Positions 1 to 6,295 are shown, counted from the first letter of the stretch. The stretch: DNA of 6,432 bases from Desulfobacterales bacterium (GCA_029933295.1 JAOZOL010000143.1:1-6432); one strand, 5' to 3'. The notes: a model not told the origin generated them from the letters alone. A program made the numbers and translations.

Positions 1-123
1 TTTACCCTAAGGGCGAGCCGGAGGCTCCCATCTGCTGCGTTATTAACGGCTTGCAATAGTTCACTATAGCTACGCCGTTAAATGCCTTGCATATGGAAGC
101 CTCCGACTCGTGCAAAATTCAGG
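1..123. repeat. Imperfect inverted-repeat element (REP/MITE-like), possibly cut by the window edge
   Basis: Positions 14-30 (CGAGCCGGAGGCTCCCA) pair with 94-110 (TGGAAGCCTCCGACTCG) at 15 of 17 positions. Further in, TTAACGGC (43-50) pairs with GCCGTTAA (74-81). The whole could fold as a long, interrupted hairpin of about 97 bases centred near 62. The right flank TGCAAAATTCAGG (111-123) is repeated exactly at 6409-6421, inside the palindrome at the far end of the window. No open reading frame of interest lies in it. The inverted layout and the shared end motif suggest a short interspersed repeat, but copy number cannot be judged from one window. Confidence 0.6.
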
Positions 124-130
124 AAGTAAA

Positions 131-136
131 TATAAT
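131..136 (+). promoter_or_regulatory. Probable -10 box of the lipoprotein gene promoter
   Basis: A perfect TATAAT sits 29 bases before the proposed ATG at 166 and directly after the repeat element. No good -35 is seen at 16-18 bases upstream; the sequence there (around 107-114) is the end of the repeat. The promoter may be weak, may need an activator, or the match may be chance in an AT-rich stretch. Confidence 0.4.
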
Positions 137-165
137 ATTAATTCAATGCCATGAGGACGTGCTTT

Positions 166-651
166 ATGAATTCCGCCTTAATTTTCTTTTTCAGGATGAA
201 AAAAAAACCTGCGGCATTTCTTTTAACGGGAATTATTTTATCCATGGTGTTGGGTGCTTGTTCTGTCAGAAAGGCATACTTTGGGCCGGAATTGGAGAAA
301 GGGCAAATAGCCGTCGTCAAACCTGTGAAAAAATTATATACGGATGTGGAAATAAAATCACTTGACGGGTATGAACAGGGTTATTTTGATTCCTGTTACT
401 CCGTACTCCCAGGCATCCATACCATGATCGTTCATGTTATAATGGACTATCCGTGCCTGCATGATAATTTGCAATTCACCCTTGAGTTGTCCTTTGATGC
501 CCAGGCCGGCCACACCTACGGTGTTCACGGGACAATCCTGCCATTGTTAAACGACGGGTATGTCTGGGTTGAATCAGAAAAAGAACCTGATGTGGCCATT
601 GCAACAAAGCATGCTGCTTCTCTGGAATTGTTGAGCGCTCCGAATCTTTAA
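166..651 (+). CDS. Predicted small lipoprotein of unknown function
   Basis: The protein has a lipoprotein signal peptide: a lysine-rich start (MKKKPAAF), a hydrophobic core and the lipobox LGAC followed by Ser. The absence of Asp after the Cys suggests outer-membrane sorting by the usual rule. The mature part is about 124 residues. It has a Gly-x-Ile-Ala-Val-Val opening, a central VLPGIHTMIV segment and a later AQAGHTYGV segment, a pattern common in small periplasmic beta-rich lipoproteins that I cannot name. The start is uncertain. ATG 166 has a GAGG Shine-Dalgarno nine bases upstream (161 residues). ATG 196 would give a classic 22-residue signal peptide but has AGG pressed directly against it. 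The mature protein is the same either way. It ends convergently 21 bases from the decayed minus-strand gene and shows no functional link to the operon. Confidence 0.72.
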   Translation: MNSALIFFFRMKKKPAAFLLTGIILSMVLGACSVRKAYFGPELEKGQIAVVKPVKKLYTDVEIKSLDGYEQGYFDSCYSVLPGIHTMIVHVIMDYPCLHDNLQFTLELSFDAQAGHTYGVHGTILPLLNDGYVWVESEKEPDVAIATKHAASLELLSAPNL

Positions 652-672
652 AAATTATATGAGAAATGCAGA

Positions 673-977
673 TTACCGGCGGGCCACCCAAGCCCGTTTT
701 TTTGCCCAGTATCCCGCTGATTTTTCTATGGTTATCCATCCGCCTGGGCCCCATCGAGAATATCGGTTATAATGCCCGGGGTTCCAGACCCTTTCACATG
801 CCGGGGGAACCCAGGTTTTTCTGACTTCCCAGTGCCCTCTATGATGACGGGGGTGATGGCGCGGCGGACATGAATGACTGTAGCGATGGTATTTCTCCAC
901 AACAACCCGTTCGGGCGGAGAATAATCCCGGTAATTATTAAAGATTGCATTGCCGAGGTATTAAATGTTTTCTTCAT
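673..977 (-). pseudogene. Decayed gene for a W/P/G-rich (WXXGXW-like) protein, frameshifted after the start
   Basis: A strong ribosome binding site (AGGAGG, complement of 985-990) stands seven bases before an ATG at 977 that opens MKKTF, a typical start for an exported protein. The reading frame from this ATG then gives an 81-residue product without family character. From 960 down to the stop at 673 a different frame is open for 95 codons and looks like a real protein: YLGNAIFNNYRDY, then PPERVVVEKY, an Arg/His/Pro-rich stretch, and tandem segments such as TWVPPACERVWNPGHYN, RWGPGGWI, GYWAKKRAWV. Such spaced Trp-Pro-Gly/Gly-x-Trp motifs are typical of exported WXXGXW-type repeat proteins of unknown function. 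The expected hydrophobic signal core is missing between MKKTF and the open frame. The simplest reading is a deletion that removed the signal peptide and shifted the frame. A sequencing error would not by itself restore a signal peptide. It is divergent from the regulator gene. Confidence 0.6.
680..703 (+). terminator. Possible intrinsic terminator of the lipoprotein gene
   Basis: CGGGC (680-684) pairs with GCCCG (692-696) around a seven-base loop, and seven T residues follow at once (697-703). The stem is short (5 bp, 6 with a G-U pair). It lies 28 bases past the lipoprotein stop. The same bases are codons at the 3' end of the decayed minus-strand gene, so the T run also reads as its Lys-Lys codons and the hairpin could be incidental. 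Confidence 0.45.
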
Positions 978-999
978 TTCTTTGCCTCCTTTTATATTG

Positions 1000-1027
1000 G
1001 CTATAAATTAAAATTTTTTCTTGTAAA
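1000..1027 (-). promoter_or_regulatory. Possible sigma70-type promoter for the decayed minus-strand gene
   Basis: Read on the minus strand, TTTACA (1027-1022) and TATAGC (1005-1000) are separated by 16 bases, followed by the AGGAGG site at 990-985. The -35 overlaps the proposed -35 of the divergent operon promoter. Based on consensus likeness only, in a very AT-rich stretch. Confidence 0.35.
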
Positions 1028-1049
1028 AGTGTTTTTTCTTTATTATGGT
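1021..1049 (+). promoter_or_regulatory. Possible promoter of the glycyl radical enzyme operon
   Basis: TTGTAA (1021-1026) and TATGGT (1044-1049) are 17 bases apart, each a 4-of-6 match to the sigma70 consensus. The -10 runs into the TGGTA-A-TACCA palindrome, so a repressor bound there would cover it. TATTAT at 1041-1046 is a better -10 but is only 14 bases from this -35. The exact promoter remains uncertain. Confidence 0.35.
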
Positions 1050-1056
1050 AATACCA
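1046..1056. promoter_or_regulatory. Probable operator for the adjacent FadR/GntR-type regulator
   Basis: TGGTA (1046-1050), A (1051), TACCA (1052-1056) is a perfect palindrome with a single central base. It fits the TGGT-N3-ACCA form bound by FadR-subfamily GntR regulators such as PdhR and LldR. It lies 20 bases before the regulator's ATG and overlaps the likely -10. The inference is negative autoregulation of the whole operon. No second copy was noticed in the intergenic region. Confidence 0.6.
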
Positions 1057-1076
1057 CCAGCCAAAAAGGAGGAGCC

Positions 1077-1799
1077 ATGCTGGATGGATTGGAACCGGTG
1101 AAAGCCGATAGTCTAAAGGAAATTTGTATCAAGCGATTTGAAGGGCTGATCCTTTCAGGTGCGTTTTCGGTGGGTGAACGGCTGCCGCCTGAGCGCGAGC
1201 TTGCCAAAAAACTGGGTGTGAGCCGGCCGGTGGTGCATGAAGCGCTGGTGGATATTGCCGCCAAGGGGCTGGTGACCATGACACCCAGGAAAGGAACCGC
1301 AGTCAATGATTTTCGTCGTGAGGGGTCTGTCGTCCTGCTGACATCCCTGCTTGAATATCATAACGGAAAATTAGACCCCAAACTGCTTGAAGGACTGCTT
1401 AACATGCGGCTGCTGGTTGAGATCGAAAACGCGCGACTGGCCGCAAAGAACCGTACCGAAGCCCATCTTGAAGAATTTAAAAATGTGCTGGAGCAGGAGG
1501 CCGCGGCAGATCATTCGGATATTGAAATGATTACCCGGCTTGATTTTGAATTTCATTTGATACTTGCCATTGCCACGGATAATTTGCTCTATCCCCTTTT
1601 ATTAAATTCTTTTAAACCGGTCTATACCAACCTGACAGATCAGTTTTTCAGAGACGTTTCAGTGGTTTCAATGGTGTTTGAGTTCCATGAGCAACTGGTC
1701 GCCGCCATTTCAGGCTGTGATGCACAAAGATCTGCCGATATTATGCATAAGATGTTAAGCCATGGAGAAGACCGCTTAAGAAAGATTATTTCAAGATAA
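1077..1799 (+). CDS. GntR-family transcriptional regulator, FadR subfamily (FCD domain)
   Basis: A 240-residue regulator in two parts. Residues about 10-77 form the GntR winged helix: the stretch with GERLPPERELAKKLGVSR (33-50) is the hallmark helix-turn-helix, and the wing carries PRKGTAV (70-76). Residues about 100-235 are an all-helical FCD ligand-binding domain. Asp156 and His160 (in LDFEFH), His204 (in FEFHEQL) and His229 (in MLSHGED) are good candidates for the metal-binding residues that bind ligand carboxylates in this family. The start at 1077 has AAGGAGG four bases upstream. The open frame reaches back to 945, but that extension is translated promoter sequence. The gene is followed eleven bases later by the glycyl radical enzyme, whose Shine-Dalgarno overlaps this stop, so the two are co-transcribed. 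It likely senses a small organic acid, plausibly the enzyme's substrate, and represses from the palindrome at 1046-1056. The family call is firm; the ligand is inference. Confidence 0.93.
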   Translation: MLDGLEPVKADSLKEICIKRFEGLILSGAFSVGERLPPERELAKKLGVSRPVVHEALVDIAAKGLVTMTPRKGTAVNDFRREGSVVLLTSLLEYHNGKLDPKLLEGLLNMRLLVEIENARLAAKNRTEAHLEEFKNVLEQEAAADHSDIEMITRLDFEFHLILAIATDNLLYPLLLNSFKPVYTNLTDQFFRDVSVVSMVFEFHEQLVAAISGCDAQRSADIMHKMLSHGEDRLRKIISR

Positions 1800-1810
1800 G
1801 GAGGTTACTG

Positions 1811-4324
1811 ATGAGTACTGCCGCAAAAGAAATACAACACCATATCAAAGCGCCCAAAGGACTTTCCGAACGCATTACCAAACTTCGGGATTATTATTTT
1901 AAAGGATCGGATCGGGCGTGGAATAACCAGACAACATCCTGGACCACAGCAACGCCGTGGGACGTACAATTTAACGAGATGACTTTTTACATTGTGCCTG
2001 AAACCTATATGCTGATGCAGGCCCTTCGCAGCTCTTACCGTCAGGCAGCCCGGCCGGTTTCGCTGCCGGATGATTTCTGGAAAAAACCGCTGGTGGAACG
2101 CAGGGCATGGTTTATCCGGGAGGTCATGGTCAATTACCTCCCCAAAGAGATTCTGCCCGGAGATCTGCTTGCCGGAGGCCGGTTTAATATTCTGGCATCC
2201 ATGTGTTTGACCGAAAAAGAGCAAAAGGAATTTGATCGCCTTACCATGGGCAAAAAAGGTGCCCGTGAGTCGGTCTACTGGTTTCACGGTCACGGGTATG
2301 GTAACACCGGAGCCACCAGCGGGCACATCGTTCCTGGACATGAAAAGGCATTGACCCTCGGTTGGAAGGGAATTTATGCTGAACTGGAATCTAAGTATAA
2401 CACCTTGTCTAAAGAAGAACAAGACAGCGCGACCGGCAACCAGCTTCGTGCCATGATGACGGCAGCGACCATGCCGCGGGATCTGGCGGCGAAATACGTT
2501 AAAGTATGTCAACAACTGGCAGCATCGGAAACCGATTCCGACCGCAAGGCGGAACTGAATCAGATGGCTCAGAACCTGAGCCAGGTGCCATGGGAACCGC
2601 CCAAAACATTTTGGGAAGCGGTTCAGGCCTTGTGGATTAATCACATGCTGATAATGAGTGATGAAAATTATCCCGGCCCGGGTGTTTCCTTTGGCCGGAT
2701 CGATCAGTATCTGCTGCCGTACTGGGAATATTCGATAAAAAACGGCATGGACCGGGAGTTTGGCAAAGAGATTTTAAAATGTTTCTGGGTTCATTCAAAT
2801 ACCGCCTATGATGCCATGATTCGAAACGGTAACCAGGGGATTACCGCCGGATTCGGTCAGCTCATTACCCTTTCCGGGCTGGGTAAAAACGGTGCGGACA
2901 TGACCAATGATCTGACCTATGCCATGCTTGAGGTCATCGATGATATGACACCTATTCTGGAACCAAAGCCCAATATCCGTCTGCACCGCAATACGCCTGA
3001 AGAGTTGATGGATAAGATGGTGGATATGATCTCATCCAGCCAGGGGGCGCCCTTTTTGATTAATTTTGATGAGCGGTCCATGGCCGGGATGCTCAGGGAA
3101 GCAAAAGAAGCAAATATTACTCACCTGATTAACAAGGACAATGTTCATGAATACGCGCCCGTAGGGTGTCTTGAAAATACCATGGTGGGCAATGACCGGT
3201 CCGGAACTGTTGATAATAATTTAAATTTGTTAAAGGCGGTGGAGCTGGCTTTGACAGGTGGTAGAGATTTGATTCCATTTGTGGACCCCCTTACATTCAA
3301 GACCGAAAAAATACGGCAGGACGGCCCTGAAACCGGTGATGCGACTCAATTTACAACATGGGATCAGTTTTGGGACGCCTATGCGACGCAGACGGCCTAT
3401 ATTGTAAAAAAATGTGTGGATGTGTATGAGAAATCCGAAAACGTTCGGGCAAAATATTTGCAGACGCCGTATCTGTCATGCCTGGTCAAGGGCTGTGCTG
3501 AAAAAGGACTGGATGTCACCCAGGGCGGGGCCCAGATCAGTTTTACTACGTTAGAAGCCGTTACCTATGCCACAACGGTGGATTCCCTGCTGGCCATAAA
3601 ATACCTGGTCTTTGATGAAAAAAAATGCACCATGGCTCAATTAATTGCTGCGTTAAAAGACAACTGGGAAGGACATGAAAAGCTCCAGGCCATGGCGAAA
3701 AACCGGGCGCCCAAGTACGGCAGAGATGATGATGCAGCGGATGCCATGGCAAAACAGGTCATGGATCTGTGGACAGATGAAACCTGGAAGCATAAAACCC
3801 GGTCCACGGGCCGGCAGTTTCGGCCCGGGATGCTGAGCTGGAATTACTGGGCTGGTGACGGATATGTGATGGCTGCCAGTGCCGACGGACGGGCAAAAGG
3901 ACAATTCTTGTCCAATGCCATCTGTCCGTCCAATGGGGCGGATATTAACGGTCCCACGGCAAACGCTAATTCCGTGGGAAAAGCATTGGGCGGTATGGCG
4001 GAAGAAGGGTCGGGCGACTGGGAAGAATATTTAAACAGTCTTCCCAATGGGGCCAGCCATACCATCACGTTTAATCCGTCGATTATTAAGGACCCCGAGC
4101 ACAGAGATAAATTCAAGGCCTTTTTAAAAGGATACGCGCAAAACGGCGGGACCTGTCTGCAGGTGAATATGCTGGATTCGGAGATGTTGAAAGATGCACA
4201 GAAACATCCCCAGGATTACCGGCATTTGCTGGTGCGGATAACCGGGTATAATGCCTATTTCACGTCAGTGGGTAAGGAATTGCAGAATGAGGTTATTGCG
4301 AGGGTCAGTCACGAACAGTTTTAA
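1811..4324 (+). CDS. Glycyl radical enzyme, arylacetate decarboxylase-like (HpdB/PhdB/IAD branch), substrate unassigned
   Basis: An 837-residue enzyme of the pyruvate formate-lyase superfamily. The radical-bearing loop is near the C terminus: RITGYNAYF with Gly812, 25 residues from the end. The thiyl-radical cysteine is Cys453 in APVGCLENT, with Glu455 in the Cys-x-Glu arrangement of decarboxylases and eliminases rather than the Cys-Cys of true pyruvate formate-lyase. Other family landmarks are SGHIVPGHEKALTLG (170-184), LTGGRD (481-486), and VTQGGAQISFTT (569-580) running into ATTVDSLLAIKYLVFD. These stretches remind me most of arylacetate decarboxylases, which turn 4-hydroxyphenylacetate, phenylacetate or indoleacetate into p-cresol, toluene or skatole plus CO2. 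No HpdC small-subunit gene follows, and the protein is about 60 residues shorter than HpdB, mostly N-terminal to the Cys. Asn814 stands where many relatives have Ser. The start has AAGGAGG six bases upstream (1798-1804). It needs the downstream activase and is oxygen-labile by family. Superfamily is near certain; the branch is likely and the substrate unknown. Confidence 0.9.
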   Translation: MSTAAKEIQHHIKAPKGLSERITKLRDYYFKGSDRAWNNQTTSWTTATPWDVQFNEMTFYIVPETYMLMQALRSSYRQAARPVSLPDDFWKKPLVERRAWFIREVMVNYLPKEILPGDLLAGGRFNILASMCLTEKEQKEFDRLTMGKKGARESVYWFHGHGYGNTGATSGHIVPGHEKALTLGWKGIYAELESKYNTLSKEEQDSATGNQLRAMMTAATMPRDLAAKYVKVCQQLAASETDSDRKAELNQMAQNLSQVPWEPPKTFWEAVQALWINHMLIMSDENYPGPGVSFGRIDQYLLPYWEYSIKNGMDREFGKEILKCFWVHSNTAYDAMIRNGNQGITAGFGQLITLSGLGKNGADMTNDLTYAMLEVIDDMTPILEPKPNIRLHRNTPEELMDKMVDMISSSQGAPFLINFDERSMAGMLREAKEANITHLINKDNVHEYAPVGCLENTMVGNDRSGTVDNNLNLLKAVELALTGGRDLIPFVDPLTFKTEKIRQDGPETGDATQFTTWDQFWDAYATQTAYIVKKCVDVYEKSENVRAKYLQTPYLSCLVKGCAEKGLDVTQGGAQISFTTLEAVTYATTVDSLLAIKYLVFDEKKCTMAQLIAALKDNWEGHEKLQAMAKNRAPKYGRDDDAADAMAKQVMDLWTDETWKHKTRSTGRQFRPGMLSWNYWAGDGYVMAASADGRAKGQFLSNAICPSNGADINGPTANANSVGKALGGMAEEGSGDWEEYLNSLPNGASHTITFNPSIIKDPEHRDKFKAFLKGYAQNGGTCLQVNMLDSEMLKDAQKHPQDYRHLLVRITGYNAYFTSVGKELQNEVIARVSHEQF

Positions 4325-4406
4325 GGCGTTGGCTGTTTGAAAAATCAATAGGCCTTGTTTATGGAATTTTTTGCGAGACCGTCAATATATAAAATGGATG
4401 CAAAGA

Positions 4407-5450
4407 ATGAGCAAAACTTCTTCAACTAATATTGCCACCATCCTTGAGATTGTCCGGATGTCCACCGAAGACGGGCCGGGTATCCGGACAACGGTATTTT
4501 TTAAAGGATGTACGTTAAAGTGTGCCTGGTGTCATAATCCCGAAAGCATATCCGCAAAACCGCAACTTCAGTGGGTGGGCAGCCGGTGTATCGGGTGCAA
4601 AACGTGTATGGAGGTGTGTCCGGAGAATGCGCTGACGCTCACTGAAACAGGGATGCAGATTGATCGAAACAGATGCATTGCTTGCGGTGAGTGTGCGGCT
4701 GAATGTCCGGGAACCGCCCTGGAACTGCTGGGAAAAAGCTGGCAGCTGGATGACCTGGTGGATGAAGTCATCAAGGACCGGGCTTATTTTGAAACATCCC
4801 AAGGCGGTATCACCATATCCGGCGGGGAACCGACCATGCAGGCGGGATTTGCCGGTGCGTTTTTAAAATCTCTCCGGCAAAAGGGTTTGCATACGGCTTT
4901 AGACACCTGCGGTCAGTGCAGCCGGGATGCCCTGGACCAGACGCTTCCCTATGCGGCCATGGTGTTGTTTGATATGAAGTTAATCGATCCAAAAGCGCAT
5001 AAAAAATTTACCGGACATGACAATAAACGGATTTTAGATAATCTGTTATACGTGGCAGACTATATCCGGTCCCATGTGTATCCGAATGAGTTATGGATTC
5101 GGACACCCATGATTCCCGATGCCACGGCGGTTTTTGAAAATCTTTCCGGAATCGGACGGTTTATCGCTAAAAATTTATCCGATGTTGTTCGCCGCTGGGA
5201 ATTGTGCGCGTTTAATAATTTGTGCCGGGACAAATATCTGCGGCTCGGTCAAAAATGGGCATTTCATGATACGGAACTGCTTACAAAAGACGACATGGAT
5301 GCATTGACTGCAAATGCAAAATCATCTGGCGTGGACCCAAAAATTGTGTTCCCGACCGGTTTAACCCGTCTTAAAACCCAAGACATAAAATTAAACTCGG
5401 CTTCAAACCCAGGAAATAAAACAGGAGGTGGGCGGTGCTGTATAATCTGA
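4407..5450 (+). CDS. Glycyl radical enzyme activating enzyme, radical SAM with two extra 4Fe-4S sites
   Basis: A 347-residue activase that would cleave S-adenosylmethionine and abstract hydrogen from Gly812 of the neighbouring enzyme. Near the N terminus comes STEDGPGIRTTVFFKGC, then the radical-SAM motif CTLKCAWC (Cys35, 39, 42) with HNPES after it. Residues 61-71 (C-x2-C-x2-C-x3-C) and 90-100 (the same spacing) are two ferredoxin-type cluster sites, as in activases of the decarboxylase and dehydratase groups but not of pyruvate formate-lyase. SAM-binding SGGEP is at 138-142, DTCG at 166-169, DMKLIDPKAH at 189-198 and TGHDN at 202-206. The start is my choice: ATG 4407 has only a weak GGA eight bases upstream. 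ATG 4398 or TTG 4371 would add 3 or 12 residues of no family character. It follows the enzyme after 82 bases in which I see no gene. Roughly the last 25 residues form a tail that runs over the next gene's ribosome binding site and start. Confidence 0.93.
   Translation: MSKTSSTNIATILEIVRMSTEDGPGIRTTVFFKGCTLKCAWCHNPESISAKPQLQWVGSRCIGCKTCMEVCPENALTLTETGMQIDRNRCIACGECAAECPGTALELLGKSWQLDDLVDEVIKDRAYFETSQGGITISGGEPTMQAGFAGAFLKSLRQKGLHTALDTCGQCSRDALDQTLPYAAMVLFDMKLIDPKAHKKFTGHDNKRILDNLLYVADYIRSHVYPNELWIRTPMIPDATAVFENLSGIGRFIAKNLSDVVRRWELCAFNNLCRDKYLRLGQKWAFHDTELLTKDDMDALTANAKSSGVDPKIVFPTGLTRLKTQDIKLNSASNPGNKTGGGRCCII
5423..5430 (+). promoter_or_regulatory. Ribosome binding site deciding a GTG start
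   Basis: AGGAGGTG is a near-perfect anti-16S match lying inside the activase coding sequence, six bases (counted from AGGAGG) before GTG 5435. It fixes the flavoprotein start at GTG rather than any later ATG. The 16-base gene overlap suggests translational coupling. Confidence 0.8.
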
Positions 5451-6295
5451 AAGAATTTGACAAACAAACGATCGCCGCGTTTGCACCGGCTGAAAAAATC
5501 GGGCTGGTGGCGTCGGTCAACCCGGAAGGCTTACCGCATGTTACGCTGATCACATCCATTGGCGCAGCAAATCCAAAACAGGTTACTTTAGGGGAGTTTT
5601 GCAAGGGAAACAGTAAATTGCATATTCAGCAAAATCCGAAGATCGGTTTTCTGGTGTTGAGTATGGATCGGAAGATGTGGCGGGGACATGCTAAATGGAC
5701 GCATCTGCGTGAGGAAGGGCCTGAGTACGAAATATACAATGACCTGCCCATGTTCCGGTATAACGCCTATTTTGGAATCAATACCGTCCATTACCTCGAC
5801 CTTGTTGATGCAAAGGGGCCGGACGGACTGCCGCTGCCAAAAATTATTCTTTCCTCTTTGATGACGAAATTTGCCAAAGGCGGTGCCGCCACTGGAAATA
5901 GCAACCGGATTTTGAATGTATTTAGCGAAGATCTGTTTAACGGGCTCGATACATTAAAATTTATCGCGTATATCCGTAATGACGGGTATCCGGAGCTGGT
6001 TCCGCTTCTTCAGTGCCAGGCGGCTGACAGCCGCCGATTGGCCTTTTCAACCATGGCATACGGGGATGAACTGAAACAAATCCCGGCGGGAAAGGTTGTG
6101 GCGATTTTTGGGGTGACCATGAAAATGGAGGATGTGATGGTCCGTGGGACGTTTAAAGGTATGAGCCGGGTCCGGGGGATTCAAACAGGTATCGTTGATA
6201 TTGACTGGGTTTATAATTCCCTGCCGCCTAACCACGGGCAGATTTACCCCCCCCTGCCGCTTCAGCCGGTTACCGAGTGGGGCGATTTCGGATAG
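5435..6295 (+). CDS. Two-domain split-barrel flavin-binding protein (pyridoxamine 5'-phosphate oxidase-like), role unknown
   Basis: A 286-residue soluble protein with no signal peptide or membrane segment. Residues about 10-100 look like a first split-barrel FMN-binding domain: KIGLVASVNPEGLPHVTLITS (21-41), a GEFCKGNSKLHIQQNPKIGFLVL stretch (53-75) and WRGHAKW (82-88). This matches the usual PNPOx-like order of strand, Gly-x-Pro turn, NL..NP-type helix and G-x-A strand. A second, more divergent copy seems to fill about 172-270, with FIAYIRNDGYPELVPL (176-191) as the matching strand-turn, VVAIFGV, and VRGTFKG. The linker 100-170 contains a Tyr/Asn-rich stretch and a Gly-rich loop (AKGGAATGNSN, 147-157). 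True pyridoxamine phosphate oxidases are single-domain, about 200 residues and oxygen-using, so that activity is unlikely here. Overlap with the activase and position as last gene tie it to the glycyl radical enzyme. It could reduce the enzyme's product, supply electrons to the activase, or protect the radical; none of this is shown by the sequence. Confidence 0.85.
   Translation: MLYNLKEFDKQTIAAFAPAEKIGLVASVNPEGLPHVTLITSIGAANPKQVTLGEFCKGNSKLHIQQNPKIGFLVLSMDRKMWRGHAKWTHLREEGPEYEIYNDLPMFRYNAYFGINTVHYLDLVDAKGPDGLPLPKIILSSLMTKFAKGGAATGNSNRILNVFSEDLFNGLDTLKFIAYIRNDGYPELVPLLQCQAADSRRLAFSTMAYGDELKQIPAGKVVAIFGVTMKMEDVMVRGTFKGMSRVRGIQTGIVDIDWVYNSLPPNHGQIYPPLPLQPVTEWGDFG

Noticed and set aside
87..365. 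92-codon + strand open frame overlapping the lipoprotein start
   Set aside because: It runs through the repeat and across the signal-peptide region of the better supported frame, with no recognisable domain and no ribosome binding site.
732..977. 81-residue minus-strand protein starting MKKTF taken as a real intact gene
   Set aside because: Only the first five residues look genuine. The other frame from 960 onward has the Trp/Pro/Gly repeat pattern, so this frame is the out-of-frame product of a damaged gene.
945..1076. Upstream extension of the regulator gene (44 more residues)
   Set aside because: The extension translates the AT-rich promoter and operator region into low-complexity sequence; the ATG at 1077 has an excellent AAGGAGG and gives a standard-length FadR-type protein.
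1805..2644. Long 279-codon open frame on the minus strand opposite the glycyl radical enzyme
   Set aside because: It is the antisense shadow of a clearly coding region, with Cys/His/Phe/Arg-rich sequence, no family motif and no ribosome binding site.
4371..4406. TTG start at 4371 or ATG at 4398 for the activase
   Set aside because: The added residues lack family likeness and neither start has a good ribosome binding site; ATG 4407 leads into the conserved N terminus with the usual short lead.
5435..5450. Activase ending in CCII, resembling a eukaryotic CaaX prenylation signal
   Set aside because: Bacteria do not use this modification for such proteins, and the residues result from the overlap with the flavoprotein start.
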